Assembly (NCBI RefSeq): GCF_051401765.1
Contig: NW_027480464.1
Span: forward strand, 682,001 to 746,000
DNA length: 64,000 nt
Direction of reading: 5' to 3'
DNA from: Calliopsis andreniformis
Lineage: Eukaryota; Arthropoda; Insecta; Hymenoptera; Andrenidae
A model generated the notes under the pieces. The model searched no databases and was not told where the DNA came from. It was given only the letters and a program-made list of their open reading frames with translations. The translations under genes were made by a program, and so were the position numbers. Shown piece by piece: positions 1 to 12,965 of this stretch. Each line of letters begins with the position of its first letter. The first letter of the stretch is position 1.

Positions 1-102
1 CTCAATCCTCAATCCTGAATACTCAACCTTCAATCCTCAATCCTCAATCCTCAATCCTCAATCCTCAATACTCAACCATCAATCCTCAATTCTCAATACT
101 CA

Positions 103-132
103 ATAGAATATCCTGAATTCTCAGGATTCTAT
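103..132. repeat. Imperfect palindrome around EcoRI site, copy 1
   Basis: Left arm ATAGAAT + CCTGA (split by a 2-base AT bulge), 4-base centre ATTC, right arm TCAGGATTCTAT; the 12 arm bases pair perfectly. It includes GAATTC. It keeps the 7-base register and resembles heptads 5-9 of the 140-bp module, from which it could have arisen. It could form a hairpin when single-stranded. Confidence 0.85.
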
Positions 133-502
133 ACTCAAACCTCTATCCTCAACCCTGAGACCTCATTCACAATCCTCAATCCTCAATCCTCAATCCTCAA
201 TTCTCAATCCTCAATCCTCAGCCCTCAGTCCTCAAACCTCAATCCTCAACCCTCAGCCCTCATCCTCAATCTTCAATCCTCAATCCTCAATCCTCAATCC
301 TCAATTCTCAATCCTCGATCCTCAGTTCTCAGTCCTCAAGCCTCAGTCCTCAACGCTCAGCCCTCATCCTCAATCCTCAGTCCTCAGTCTTCAATCCTCA
401 ATCCTCAATCCTCAATCCTCAATCCTCAATCCTCAATCCTCAGTCCTCAAACCTCAATCCTGTATCCTCAATCCTGAATCCTCAATCTTCAGACCTCAGA
501 CC

Positions 503-642
503 TCAACAATCAGTTGTCAATCCTCAATCCTCAATAGAATATCACTAATTCACAGTTTTCAATACTCAATACTCAATCTGCCATCTGCAAATCTCTATCC
601 ACAAACATCAATTCTCATCACTCAACCCTCAACACTCAGTCC
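503..642 (+). repeat. 140-bp CAATCAGTTG module, copy 1
   Basis: Twenty heptads, starting TCAACAA-TCAGTTG and ending in TCAGTCC. Conserved inner marks are TCAATAG-AATAT, ACAGTTT, TCTATCC and TCATCAC. Private variants here: AATATCACTAATTC and CTGCCATCTGCAAATC. Function unknown; it is a diverged block of the same heptamer that spreads as a unit. Confidence 0.88.
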
Positions 643-1656
643 CCAATCCTCAATCTTCAATCCTCAATGCTCAATCCTCAATCCTCAATCCTCAATCTTC
701 AATCCTCAATTCTCAATCTTGAATCCCCAATACTCAATCTTCAATCCTCAATCCTCAATACTCAATCCTCAATCCTCAATCCTCAATCCTCAGTCCTCAA
801 ACCTCAATCCTCAATCTTCAATCCTAAATACTCAATCTTCAATCCTCAATCCTCAATCCTCGATCGTCAGTCTTCAATCCTCAATACTCAATCTTCAATC
901 CTCAATCCTCAATCCTCAATCCTCAATCCTCAATATTCAATCATCAATACTCAATCTTCAATCCCCAATCCTCAAACCTCAATCCTCAATCCTCATTCTT
1001 CAATCCTAAATACCCAATCCTTAATCTTCAATCCTTAATCCTCAATTCTCAATTCTCAATCCTCAAGCCTTAATCCTCAGACCTCAAACATCAATATTCA
1101 ACCCTCAGTCCTCGTCCTCAATCCACAACCCTCAATCCTCAGTCCTCAATATTCAATCATAAATAATCAATCTTCAATCCTCAATCCTCAATCCTCAATC
1201 CCCAATCCTCAATCCTCAATCTTCAACCCTGAATCCTCAATCCTCAATACTCAATCCTCCATCTTCAATCCTCAATACTCAATCTTCAATCCTCAATCCT
1301 CAATCGTCAATCCTCAATCCTCAATTTTCAATCCTCAACACTCAATCTTCAATCCTCAATCCTCAATCCCCAATCCTCAATCCTCATTCTTCAATCCTCA
1401 ATACCCAATCCTCAATCTTCAATCCTCAATCCTCAATCCTCAATATTCAATCGTCAGTCTTCAATCCTCAACCGTCAACCTTCAATCCTCAATACTCAAT
1501 CTTCAATCCTCAATCCTCAATCCTCAATCCTCAATCCTCATTCTTCAATCCTCAGTACCCAATCCTCAATCTTCAATCCTCAATCCTCAATCCTCAATCC
1601 TCAATCCTCAATCTTCAATCCTCAAGCATCTATCCTCAATTCTCAATCCTCAATCC

Positions 1657-1704
1657 TCAGTCCTCAGTCGTCAAACATCAATCCCCGACCCTTAGCACTC
1701 ATCC
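1657..1704 (+). repeat. 48-bp CG-containing module, copy 1
   Basis: Six heptads and one hexamer: TCAGTCC, TCAGTCG, TCRAACA, TCAATCC, CCGACCC, TTAGCAC, TCATCC. This copy has TCAAACA, so it lacks the CG of the third heptad. Function unknown. Confidence 0.85.
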
Positions 1705-1859
1705 TCAATCCTCATCCCTCAATCCTCAATCCTCAAACCTAAATCCTCTACCGTCAGTCCTCGTCCTCAATCCTCAAACCTCAATCCTCAATCCTCAATA
1801 TTCAATCATCAATTCTCAATCTTCAATCCTCAATCCTCAATCCTCAATCCTCAATCCTC

Positions 1860-4330
1860 AATCCTCAAACCTCAATCCTCAATCCTCAATATTCAATCAT
1901 CAATACTCAATCTTCAATGCGCAATCCTCAATCCTCAATCCTCAACCCTCAATCCTCATTCCTCAAACCTCAATACTCAACCCTCAGTCCTCATACTCAA
2001 TTCTCAATTCTCAATCCTCAATCTTCAGTCCTCAATAATCAATCACCAATTCTTGATCCTCAATCCCCAATCTTCAATCCATAATCCTCAATCTTCAATC
2101 CCCAATCCCCAGTACTCAATCTTCAATCCTCAATGCTCAATCCTCAATCCTCAATCCTCAGTCCTCAGACCTCAATCTTCAATCCTCAAACCTCAATCCT
2201 CAACCGTCAGTCCTCATTCTCAAACCTCAATCCTCAATCCTCAATCCTCAATCTTCAATCCCCAATACTCAATCTTCAATCCTCAATCCTCAATACTCAA
2301 TCCTCAATCCTCAAGCCTCAGGCATCAATACTCAATCTTCAGTACTCAATCCTCAATCCTCAATCCTCAATCCTCAATCCTCAACCATCAATCCTCATTC
2401 CTCAAACCTCAATCCTCAACCCTGAGTCCTCATCCTCAATTCTCAATTCTCAATCCTCAATCCTCAATCCTCAATCTTCAATCCTCAATAATCAATCTCC
2501 GATCCTAGGTCCTCATCCCCAACCTTCAATCGTTAATCCTCAATCTTCAATCCTCAATCCCCAGTCATCAATCTTCAATCCTCAATGCTCAATCCTCAAT
2601 CCTCAATCCTCAGTCCTCAATCCCCAATCCTTAATCCTCAAACCTCAATCCTCAACCGTCAGTCCTCGTCCTCAATCCTCAAACCTCAATCATCAATCCT
2701 CAATATTCAATCATCAATACTCAATCTTCAATCCTCAATCCTCAAACCTCAATCCTCAATCCTCATTCTTCAATCCTAAATACCCAATCCTCAATTTCCA
2801 ATCCTCAATCCTCAATCCTCAACTCTCAATCCTCAATCCTTAATCCTCAGACCTCAAACATCAATATTCAACCCTCAGTCCTCGTCCTCAATCCACAACC
2901 CTCAATCCTCAGTCCTCAATATTCAATCATCAATATTCAATCTTCAATCCTCAATCCTCAATCCTCAATCCTCAATCCTCAATCCTCAATTTTCAACCCT
3001 GAATCCTCAATCCTCAATACTCAATCCTCTATCTTCAATCCTCAATACTCAATCTTCAATCCTTAATCCTCAATCTGCAATCCCGAATCCCCAGTACTCA
3101 ATCTTCAATCCTCAATCCTCAATCCTCAATCCTCAATCCTCAGTCCTCAGTCCTCAATCTTCAATCCTCAAACCTCAATCCTCAACCGTCAGTCATCATT
3201 CTCCATCCTCAATCCTCAATCCTCAATCCTCAATCTTCAATCCCCAATACTCAATCTTCAATCCTCAATCCTCAATCCTCAATCCTCAATCCTCAATCCT
3301 CAGGTATCAATACTCAATCTTCAATACTCAATCCTCAATCCTCAATCCTCAATCCTCAATCCTCAATCCTCAACCATCAATCCTCATTCCTCAAACCTCA
3401 ATCCTCAACCCTCAGTCCTCATCCTCAATTCTCAATCCTCAATCCTCAATCGTCAATCCTCAATCTTCAATCCTCAATAATCAATCTCCGATCCTAGATC
3501 CTCAATCCCCAATCTTCAATCGTTAATCCTCAATATTCAATCCTCAATCCCCAGTCATCAATCTTCAATCCTCAATGCTCAATCCTCAATCCTCAATCCT
3601 CAATCCTCAGTCCTCAATCCCCAATCCTCAATACTCTAACCTCAATCCTCAACCGTCAGTCCTCGTCCTCAATCCTCAAACCTCAATCATCAATCCTCAA
3701 TATTCAATCATCAATACTCAATCTTCAATCCTCAATCCTCAAACCTCAATCCTCAATCCTCATTCTTCAATCCTAAATACCCAATCCTCAATTTCCAATC
3801 CTCAATCCTCAATCCTCAATTCTCAATCCTCAATCCTTAATCCTCAGACCTCAAACATCAATATTCAACCCTCAGTCCTCGTCCTCAATCCACAACCCTC
3901 AATCCTCAGTCCTCAATATTCAATCATCAATATTCAATCTTCAATCCTCAATCCTCAATCCTCAATTTTCAACCCTGAATCCTCAATCCTCAATACTCAA
4001 TCCTCTATCTTCAATCCTGAATACTCAATCTTCAATCCTTAATCCTCAATCTGCAATCCCGAATCCCCAGTACTCAATCTTCAATCCTCAATGCTCAATC
4101 CTCAATCCTCAATCCTCAGTCCTCAGTCCTCAATCTTCAATCCTCAAACCTCAATCCTCAACCGTCAGTCCTCATTCTCCATCCTCAATCCTCAATCCTC
4201 AATCCTCAATCTTCAATCCCCAATACTCAATCTTCAATCCTCAATCCTCAATCCTCAATCCTCAATCCTCAATCCTCAGGTATCAATACTCAATCTTCAA
4301 TACTCAATCCTCAATCCTCAATCCTCAATC
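1860..4330. repeat. Internal duplication, unit 1 (offset 3,758-3,759)
   Basis: The order of variant heptads here recurs at about 5,620-8,090. Marker strings agree at a constant shift: GCAATCC at 1,921 and 5,679, and the TCAATGC heptads that create ATG codons at 2,133/5,891, 3,575/7,334 and 4,091/7,850. The shift is one less than a multiple of seven, as expected if 6-base units lie between the copies. The intervening 4,330-5,620 part is not cleanly repeated after 8,090, so this is not a simple two-unit tandem. Confidence 0.75.
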
Positions 4331-5619
4331 CTCAATCCTCAATCCTCAATCCTCAACCATCAATCCTCATTCCTCAAACCTCAATCCTCAACCCTCAGTT
4401 CTCATCCTCAATTCTCAATCCTCAATCCTCAATCGTCAATCATCAATCTTCAATCCTCAATAATCAATCTCCGATCCTAGATCCTCAATCCCCAATCTTC
4501 AATCGTTAATCCTCAATATTCAATCCTCAATCCCCAGTCATCAATCTTCAATCCTCAATGCTCAATCCTCAATCCTCAGTCCTCAATATTCAATCATCAA
4601 TATTCAATCTTCAATCCTCAATCCTCATTCCTCAATCCTCGATCCTCAATCCTCAATTTTCAACCCTGAATCCTCAATCCTCAATACTCAATCCTCAATC
4701 TTCAATCCTCAATACCCAATCTTCAATCCTCAATCCTCAATCCTCAATCCTCAATCCTCAATCTTCAATCCTCAACACTAATCTTCAATCCTCAATCCCC
4801 AATCCTCAATCCTCAATCCTCATTCTTCAATCCTCAATACCCAATCCTCAATTTCAATCCTCAATCCTCAATCCTCATTTCTCAATCCTCAATCTTCAAC
4901 CCTCAGCCCTCATCCTCCATCCTCAGTACTCAATCCTCTACCCTCAATCCTCGATCCTCAATACTCAATCTTCGATCCTCATTCCTCAATCCTCAATCCT
5001 CAATCCTCAATCTTCAATCGCCAATACTCAATCTGCAATCCCCAATTCTCAGTCGTCAATCCTCAGTCATCAATCCTCAATCTTCAATACTCAATCGTCA
5101 ATCCTTAGTCCTCAATCCTCAATCCTCAATCCTCGTTCATCAAACCTCAATCCTCAATCCTCAATATTCAATCATCCATACTCAATCTTCAATCTTCAAT
5201 CCTCAATCCTCAATCCTCAATCCTCAATCCTCATTCCTCAATATTCAATCATCAATACTCAATCTTCAACCCGCAATCTTCAATCCTCAATACTCAAACT
5301 TCAATCCTGAATCCTCAATCCTCAATCCTCAATCCTCAATCCTCAGGCATCAATACTCAATCTACAATATTCAATCCTCAATCCTTAACCCTCAATCCAC
5401 AATCCTCAAGCTTCAATACTCAATACTGAATCTTCAATCCTCAATCCTCAATCCTCAATCCTCAATCCTCAATCCTCAATCTTCAATCCTCAATTCTCAA
5501 TCTTCAATCCTCGATCCTCAATCCTCAATCCTCAATATTCAATCATCAATACTCAATCTTCAACCCTCAATCTTCAATCCTCAATACTCAATCTTCAATC
5601 CTCACTCCTCAATCCTCAA

Positions 5620-8090
5620 TCCTCAAACCTCAATCCTCAATCCTCAATATTCAATCATCAATACTCAATCTTCAATCCGCAATCCTCAATCCTCAATCCT
5701 CAACCCTCAATCCTCATTCCTCAAACCTCAATCCTCAACCCTCAGTCCTCATACTCAATTCTCAATTCTCAATCCTCAATCTTCAGTCCTCAATAATCAA
5801 TCTCCAATTCTTGATCCTCAATCCCCAATCTTCAATCCATAATCCTCATTCTTCAATCCCCAATCCCCAGTACACAATCTTCAATCCTCAATGCTCAATC
5901 CTCAATCCTCAATCCTCAGTCCTCAGACCTCAATCTTCAATCCTCAAACCTCAATCCTCAACCGTCAGTCCTCATTCTCAAACCTCAATCCTCAATCCTC
6001 AATCCTCAATCTTCAATCCCCAATACTCAATCTTCAATCCTCAATCCTCAATACTCAATCCTCAATCCTCAAGCCTCAGGCATCAATACTCAATCTTCAA
6101 TACTCAATCCTCAATCCTCAATCCTCAATCCTCAATCCTCAACCATCAATCCTCATTCCTCAAACCTCAATCCTCAACCCTGAGTCCTCATCCTCAATTC
6201 TCAATTCTCAATCCTCAATCCTCAATCCTCAATCTTCAATCCTCAATAATCAATCTCAGATCCTAGGTCCTCAATCCCCAACCTTCAATCGTTAATCCTC
6301 AATCTTCAATCCTCAATCCCCAGTCATCAATCTTCAATCCTCAATGCTCAATCCTCAATCCTCAATCCTCAGTCCTCAATCCCCAATCCTTAATCCTCAA
6401 ACCTCAATCCTCAACCGTCAGTCCTCGTCCTCAATCCTCAAACCTCAATCATCAATCCTCAATATTCAATCATCAATACTCAATCTTCAATCCTCAATCC
6501 TCAAACCTCAATCCTCAATCCTCATTCTTCAATCCTAAATACCCAATCCTCAATTTCCAATCCTCAATCCTCAATCCTCAATTCTCAATCCTCAATCCTT
6601 AATCCTCAGACCTCAAACATCAATATTCAACCCTCAGTCCTCGTCCTCAATCCACAACCCTCAATCCTCAGTCCTCAATATTCAATCATCAATATTCAAT
6701 CTTCAATCCTCAATCCTCAATCCTCAATCCTCAATCCTCAATCCTCAATTTTCAACCCTGAATCCTCAATCCTCAATACTCAATCCTCTATCTTCAATCC
6801 TCAATACTCAATCTTCAATCCTTAATCCTCAATCTGCAATCCCGAATCCCCAGTACTCAATCTTCAATCCTCAATGCTCAATCCTCAATCCTCAATCCTC
6901 AGTCCTCAGTCCTCAATCTTCAATCCTCAAACCTCAATCCTCAACCGTCAGTCCTCATTCTCCATCCTCAATCCTCAATCCTCAATCCTCAATCTTCAAT
7001 CCCCAATACTCAATCTTCAATCCTCAATCCTCAATCCTCAATCCTCAATCCTCAATCCTCAGGTATCAATACTCAATCTTCAATACTCAATCCTCAATCC
7101 TCAATCCTCAATCCTCAATCCTCAATCCTCAACCATCAATCCTCATTCCTCAAACCTCAATCCTCAACCCTCAGTCCTCATACTCAATTCTCAATCCTCA
7201 ATCCTCAATCGTCAATCCTCAACCTTCAATCCTCAATAATCAATCTCCGATCCTAGATCCTCAATCCCCAATCTTCAATCGTTAATCCTCAATATTCAAT
7301 CCTCAATCCCCAGTCATCAATCTTCAATCCTCAATGCTCAATCCTCAATCCTCAATCCTCAATCCTCAGTCCTCAATCCCCAATCCTCAATACTCTAACC
7401 TCAATCCTCAACCGTCAGTCCTCGTCCTCAATCCTCAAACCTCAATCATCAATCCTCAATATTCAATCATCAATACTCAATCTTCAATCCTCAATCCTCA
7501 AACCTCAATCCTCAATCCTCATTCTTCAATCCTAAATACCCAATCCTCAATTTCCAATCCTCAATCCTCAATCCTCAATTCTCAATCCTCAATCCTTAAT
7601 CCTCAGACCTCAAACATCAATATTCAACCCTTAGTCCTCGTCCTCAATCCACAACCCTCAATCCTCAGTCCTCAATATTCAATCATCAATATTCAATCTT
7701 CAATCCTCAATCCTCAATCCTCAATTTTCAACCCTGAATCCTCTATCCTCAATACTCAATCCTCTATCTTCAATCCTCAATACTCAATCTTCAATCCTTA
7801 ATCCTCAATCTGCAATCCCGAATCCCCAGTACTCAATCTTCAATCCTCAATGCTCAATCCTCAATCCTCAATCCTCAGTCCTCAGTCCTCAACCTTCAAT
7901 CCTCAAACCTCAATCCTCAACCGTCAGTCCTCATTCTCCATCCTCAATACTCAATCCTCAATCCTCAATCTTCAATCCCCAATACTCAATCTTCAATCCT
8001 CAATCCTCAATCCTCAATCCTCAATCCTCAATCCTCAGGTATCAATACTCAATCTTCAATACTCAATCCTCAATCCTCAATCCTCAATCC
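5620..8090. repeat. Internal duplication, unit 2 (offset 3,758-3,759)
   Basis: Partner of 1,860-4,330. After about 8,090 it continues into sequence with CCCCAATACTCAAACC, where unit 1 continues into a TCAACCA-containing stretch, which marks the right edge of shared order. This copy was carried along in the larger duplication to 24.3-27.7 kb, so the 3.76 kb event is older than the 18.7 kb one. Confidence 0.72.
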
Positions 8091-9798
8091 CCAATACTCA
8101 AACCTCAATCCTCAATCCTCATTACTCAATCCTCAATACCCAATCCTCAATCCTCAATCCTCAATCCTCAATCCTCAATATTCAATCATCAATACTCAAT
8201 CTTGAATACTCAATCTTCAATCCTCAATACTCAACCTTCAATCCTCAATCCTCGATCCTCAATCCTCAATCCTCAATCCTCAGGCATCAATACTCAATCT
8301 ACAATATTCAATCCACAATCCTCAATCCTCAATCCTCAGGCATCAATACTCAATCTACAATATTCAATCCACAATCCTTAATCCTCAATCCACAATCCTC
8401 AACCTTCAATACTCAATACTCAATCTTCAATCCTCAATCCTCAATCCTCAATCCTCAATCCTCAATCCTCAATCCTCAATCCGCAATATTCAATCCTCAA
8501 TACTCAATCTTCAATCATCAATCCTCAATCCTCAATTCTCAGTCGTCAATCCTCAGTCATCAATCCTCAATCTTCAATACTCAATCGTCAATCCTTAGTC
8601 CTCAATCCTCAATCCTCAATCATCGTTCCTCAAACCTCAATCCTCAACCCTCAGTCTTCATCCTCAATCCTCAAACCTCAATCCTCAATCCCCAATATTC
8701 AATCATCAATACTCAATCTTCAATCCCCAATCCTCAAACCTCAATCCTCAATCCACATTCTTCAATCCTAAATACCCAATCCTTAATCTTCAATCCTCAA
8801 TCCTCAATCCTCAATTCTCAATCCTCAATCCTTAATCCTCAGACCTCAAACATCAATATTCAACCCTCAGTCCTCGTCCTCAATCCACAACCCTCAATCC
8901 TCAGTCCTCAATATTCAATCATAAATATTCAATCTTCAATCCTCAATCGTCAATCCTCAATCCTCAATCCTCAATCCTCAGTCTTCAACCCTGAATCCTC
9001 AATACTCAATCCTCAATCTTCAATCCCCAATACTCAATCTTCAATCCTCAATCCTCAATCCTCGATCCTCGTTCCTCAAACCTCAATCCTCAGCCCTCAG
9101 TCTTCATCCTCAATCCTCAATCCTCAATCCTCAATCCTCAATCCTCAATCCTCAATCCTCAATCTTCAACCCTGAATCCTCAATCCTCAATACTCAATCC
9201 TCAATCTTCAATCCTCAATCCTCAATCCTCAATTCTCAATCCTCAATCCTTAGTACTCAGACCTCAAACATCAATATTCAACCCTCAGCCCTCGTCCTCA
9301 ATCCACAACCCTCAATCCTCAGTCCTCAATATTCAATCATCAATATTCAATCTTCAATCCTCAATCCTCAATCCTCAATCCTCGATCCTCAATCCTCAAT
9401 TTTCAACCCTGAATCCTCAATCCTCAATCTTCAATCCTCAATACCCAATCTTCAATCCTCAATCCTCAATCCTCAATCCTCAATCCTCAATCTTCAATCC
9501 TCAACACTAATCTTCAATCCTCAATCCCCAATCCTCAATCCTCAATCCTCATTCTTCAATCCTCAATACCCAATCCTCAATCTTCAATCCTCAATCCTCA
9601 ATCCTCAATCCTAATTCCTCAATCCTCATTCTTCAATCCTCAATACCCAATCCTCAATTTCAATCCTCAATCCTCAATCCTCATTTCTCAATCCTCAATC
9701 TTCAACCCTCAGCCCTCATCCTCCATCCTCAGTACTCAATCCTCTATCCTCAATATTCAATCCTCAAACATCAATCCTCAATTCTCAATCCTCAATCC

Positions 9799-9846
9799 TC
9801 AGTCCTCAGTCGTCGAACCTCAATCCCCGACCCTTAGCACTCATCC
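9799..9846 (+). repeat. 48-bp module, copy 2
   Basis: CGAACCTC form, followed by TCGTTCC downstream. Partner of 29,390. Confidence 0.85.
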
Positions 9847-11072
9847 TCAATCCTCGTTCCTCAATCCTCAATCCTCAAACCTAAATCCTCTACCGTCAGT
9901 CCTCGTCCTCAATCCTCAAACCTCAATCCTCAATCCTCAATATTCAATCATCAATACTCAATCCTCAATCTTCAATCCTCAATACCCAATCTTCAATCCT
10001 CAATCCTCAATCCTCAATCCTCAATCCTCAATCTTCAATCCTCAACACTAATCTTCAATCCTCAATCCCCAATCCTCAATCCTCAATCCTCATTCTTCAA
10101 TCCTCAATACCCAATCCTCAATCTCAATCCTCAATCCTCAATCCTCATTTCTCAATCCTCAATCTTCAACCCTCAGCCCTCATCCTCCATCCTCAGTACT
10201 CAATCCTCTATCCTCAATCTTCAATCCTCAATCCTCAATACCCAATCCACAATCCTCAATCCTCAATCCTCAATCCTCAATATTCAATCATCAATACTCA
10301 ATCTTGAATCCTCAATCTTCAATCCTCAATACTCAACCTTCAATCCTCAATCCTCAATCCTCAATCCTCAATCCTCAATCCTCAGGCATCAATACTCAAT
10401 CTACAATATTCAATCCACAATCCTCAATCCTCAATCCTCAGGCATCAATACTCAATCTACAATATTCAATCCACAATCCTTAATCCTCAATCCTCAATCC
10501 TCAATCCTCAATCCTCAATATTCAATCGTCAATACTCAATCTTCAATCATCAATCCTCAATCCTCAATTCTCAGTCGTCAATCCTCAGTCATCAATCCTC
10601 AATCTTCAATACTCAATCGTCAATCCTTAGTCCTCAATCCTCAATCCTCGATCCTCGTTCGTCAAACCTCAACCCTCAACCCTCAGTCTTCATCCTCAAT
10701 CCTCAAACCTCAATCCTCAACCCTCAATATTCAATCATCAATACTCAATCTTCAATCCTCAATCCTCAAACCTCAATCCTCAATCCTCATTCTTCAATAC
10801 TAAACACCCAATCCTCAATCCTCAATCCTCAATCGCCAATCCTCAATCCTCAATTTTCAATCCTCAACACTCAATCTTCAATCATCAATCCTCAGTCCTC
10901 AGTCCTCAAACCTCAATCCTCAACCCTCATACCTCATCCTCAATCCTCAATCCTCAATCCTCAATCCTCAATCTTCAATCCTCAATACTCAATCTTCAAT
11001 CCTCAATCCTCAGACCTCGAACCTCAATTGTGAATCCGCAATCCTGAATCCTCAATCTTCAGCACTCAGTCA

Positions 11073-11212
11073 TCAACAATCAGTTGTCAATCCTCAATCC
11101 TCAATAGAATATCCTCAATTCACAGTTTTCAATACTCAATACTCAATCTGCAATCTTCAAACCTCTATCCACAATCATCAATTCTAATCACTCAACGCTC
11201 AACACTCAGTCC
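11073..11212 (+). repeat. 140-bp module, copy 2
   Basis: Close to the consensus form. Private variants: TCTAATCAC and TCAACGC near the right end. Pairs with 14,587. Confidence 0.88.
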
Positions 11213-11715
11213 TCAATGCTCAATCCTCAATCCTCAATTCTCAATCTTCAATCCTCAATTCTGAATCTTAAATCCTCAATCCACAATCCTCAATACTCAA
11301 TCCTCAACCCTCAATCTTCAATCCTCAGTCCCCAATCCTCAATCTTCAATCCTCAATACTCAATCCTCAATCTTCAATCCTCAATCCGCGATCCTCAATC
11401 CTGAATACTCAATCTTCAATCCTCAATCCTCAATCCTCAATCCTCAATCCTCAATCCTCATTCCTCAATCCTCAATACCCAATCCTCAATCGTCAATCCT
11501 CATTCCTCAATCCTCAATTCTCAATCCTCAATCCTCAGTCCCCCGTCCTCAAACCTCAATCCTCAACCCTCAGCACTCATCCTCAATCCTCAATCCTCAA
11601 TCAGCAATCCTCAATATTCAATCTTCAATACTCAATCTTCAATCCTCAATCCTCAGTCCTCAAACCTCAACTCTGAATCCTCAATCCTGAATCCTCAATC
11701 TTCGGCCCTCAGACC

Positions 11716-11855
11716 TCAACAATCAGTTGTCAATCCTCAATTCTCAATAGAATATCCTCAATTCACAGTTTTCAATACTCAATACTCAATCTGCAAACTT
11801 CAAACCTCTATCCACAAACATCAATTCTCATCACTCAAACTTCAACACTCAGTCC
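11716..11855 (+). repeat. 140-bp module, copy 3
   Basis: Carries TCAATTCTCAATAG in place of TCAATCCTCAATAG, and CAAACTTCAACAC. The same pair of variants is found at 15,230, so the two are sister copies. Confidence 0.88.
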
Positions 11856-11953
11856 TCATTGTTCAATCCTCAATCCTCAATTCCCAATCTTCAATCCTCA
11901 ATACTGAATCTTCAATCCTCAATCCTCAATCCTCAATCTTCAGCCCTCAGTCA

Positions 11954-12093
11954 TCAACAATCAGTTGTCAATCCTAAATCCTCAATAGAATATAATCAAT
12001 TCACAGTTTTCAATACTCAATACTCAATCTGCAATCTTCAAACCTCTATCCACAATCATCAATTCTCATCACTCAACACTCAACACTCAGTCC
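11954..12093 (+). repeat. 140-bp module, copy 4
   Basis: Variants TAAATCC near the left end and AATATAATCAATTC. TAAATCC and TCAACACTCAACAC are shared with 15,545. Confidence 0.88.
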
Positions 12094-12825
12094 TCAATGC
12101 TCAATCCTCAATCCTCAATTCTCAATCTTCAATCCTCAATACTGAATCTTCAATCCTCAATCCTCAATCCTCAATACTCAATCCTTAATCCTCAATCTTC
12201 AACACTCAGCCCTCATCGTCAATCCTCAATCCTCAATCTTCAATACTCAGTCCCCAATCCACAATCTTCAATCCTCAATACTCAATCCTTAATCGTCAAT
12301 CCTCAATCCTCAATCCTCATTCTTCAATCCTCAGTACCCAATCCTCAATCTTCAATCCTCAATCCTCAATCCTCAATCCTCAATCGTCAATCCTCATTCT
12401 TCAATCCTCAATACCCAATCCTCAATCTTCAATCCTCAATCCTGAGTCCTCAATTCTCAATCCTCAATCCTCAGGCCTCAGTCCTCAAACCTCAGTCCTC
12501 AACCCTCAGCCCTCATCGTCAATCCTCAATCCTCAATCTTCAATCCTCAGTCCCCAATCCTCAATCATCAATCCTCAATACTCAATCCTTAATCCTCAAT
12601 CCTCAGTCCTCAATCCTAAATCTTCAATTCTCAATCCTCGATCCTCAGTCCTCAGTCCTCAAACCTCAATCCTCAACTCTCAGCCCTCATCCTCAATCCT
12701 CAGTCCTCAGTCTTCAATCCTCAATCCTCAATCCGCAATACTCAACCTTCAATCCTCAATCCTTGGTCCTCAAACCTCAATTCTGAATCCTCAATCCTGA
12801 ATCCTCAATCTTCAGACCTCTGTCA

Positions 12826-12965
12826 TCAACAATCAGTTGTCAATCCTCAATCCTCAATAGAATATCCTCAATTCACAGTTTTCAATACTCAATACTCAAT
12901 CTGCAATCTTCAAACCTCTATCCACAAACAACAATTCCCATTACTCAACCCTCAACACTCAGTCC
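12826..12965 (+). repeat. 140-bp module, copy 5
   Basis: Variant ACAACAATTCCCATTAC near the right end, shared only with 16,417. Confidence 0.88.

Larger units (their letters stand above)
1..660. repeat. Right end of a B-type domain (truncated by window start)
   Basis: This stretch holds one 30-bp palindrome (103-132) and one 140-bp module (503-642), the two hallmarks of the B domain that fills 10,870-19,300. It matches 18,639-19,298 at a constant offset of 18,638 bases from the first base of the window, so the true left edge lies outside. It shows that B- and A-type domains alternate, with at least one B domain on the left. Confidence 0.85.
661..10880. repeat. A-type domain, first copy
   Basis: A heptamer array without the 140-bp module. 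It matches the region from about 19,300 to 30,590. The offset steps show where the copies differ: 18,638 up to about 1,440; 18,678 from about 1,620 to 6,720; 19,591 from about 6,874 to 10,231; 19,710 from about 10,240 to 10,880. Beyond 10,880 the match stops and the B-type domain begins. The array carries two copies of the CG-containing 48-bp module (1,657 and 9,799). The longest open frame of the window (7,850-9,175) lies here, but it is a repeat artefact. Confidence 0.85.

Noticed and set aside
503..642. CRISPR array made of regularly spaced CAATCAGTTG modules
   Set aside because: Module spacing is irregular (238 to over 1,000 bases), the intervening DNA is the same heptamer satellite and not unique spacers, and no cas genes exist.
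2503..2520. CCTAGG palindrome (also 6,26x, 21,18x, 24,94x, 25,88x, 58,96x) as a regulatory site
   Set aside because: A 6-base match produced by TAGGTCC next to GATCC and carried along in duplicated blocks; variants such as CATAGG in other copies show no constraint.
7850..9175. 441-codon open frame, with its copy at 27,441-28,766
   Set aside because: Low-complexity LNPQSSI repeat readable in all three plus frames, start codon from a single variant heptad, broken by one heptad in the third copy, overlapping frames with the same peptide. No promoter, splice or ribosome-binding context.
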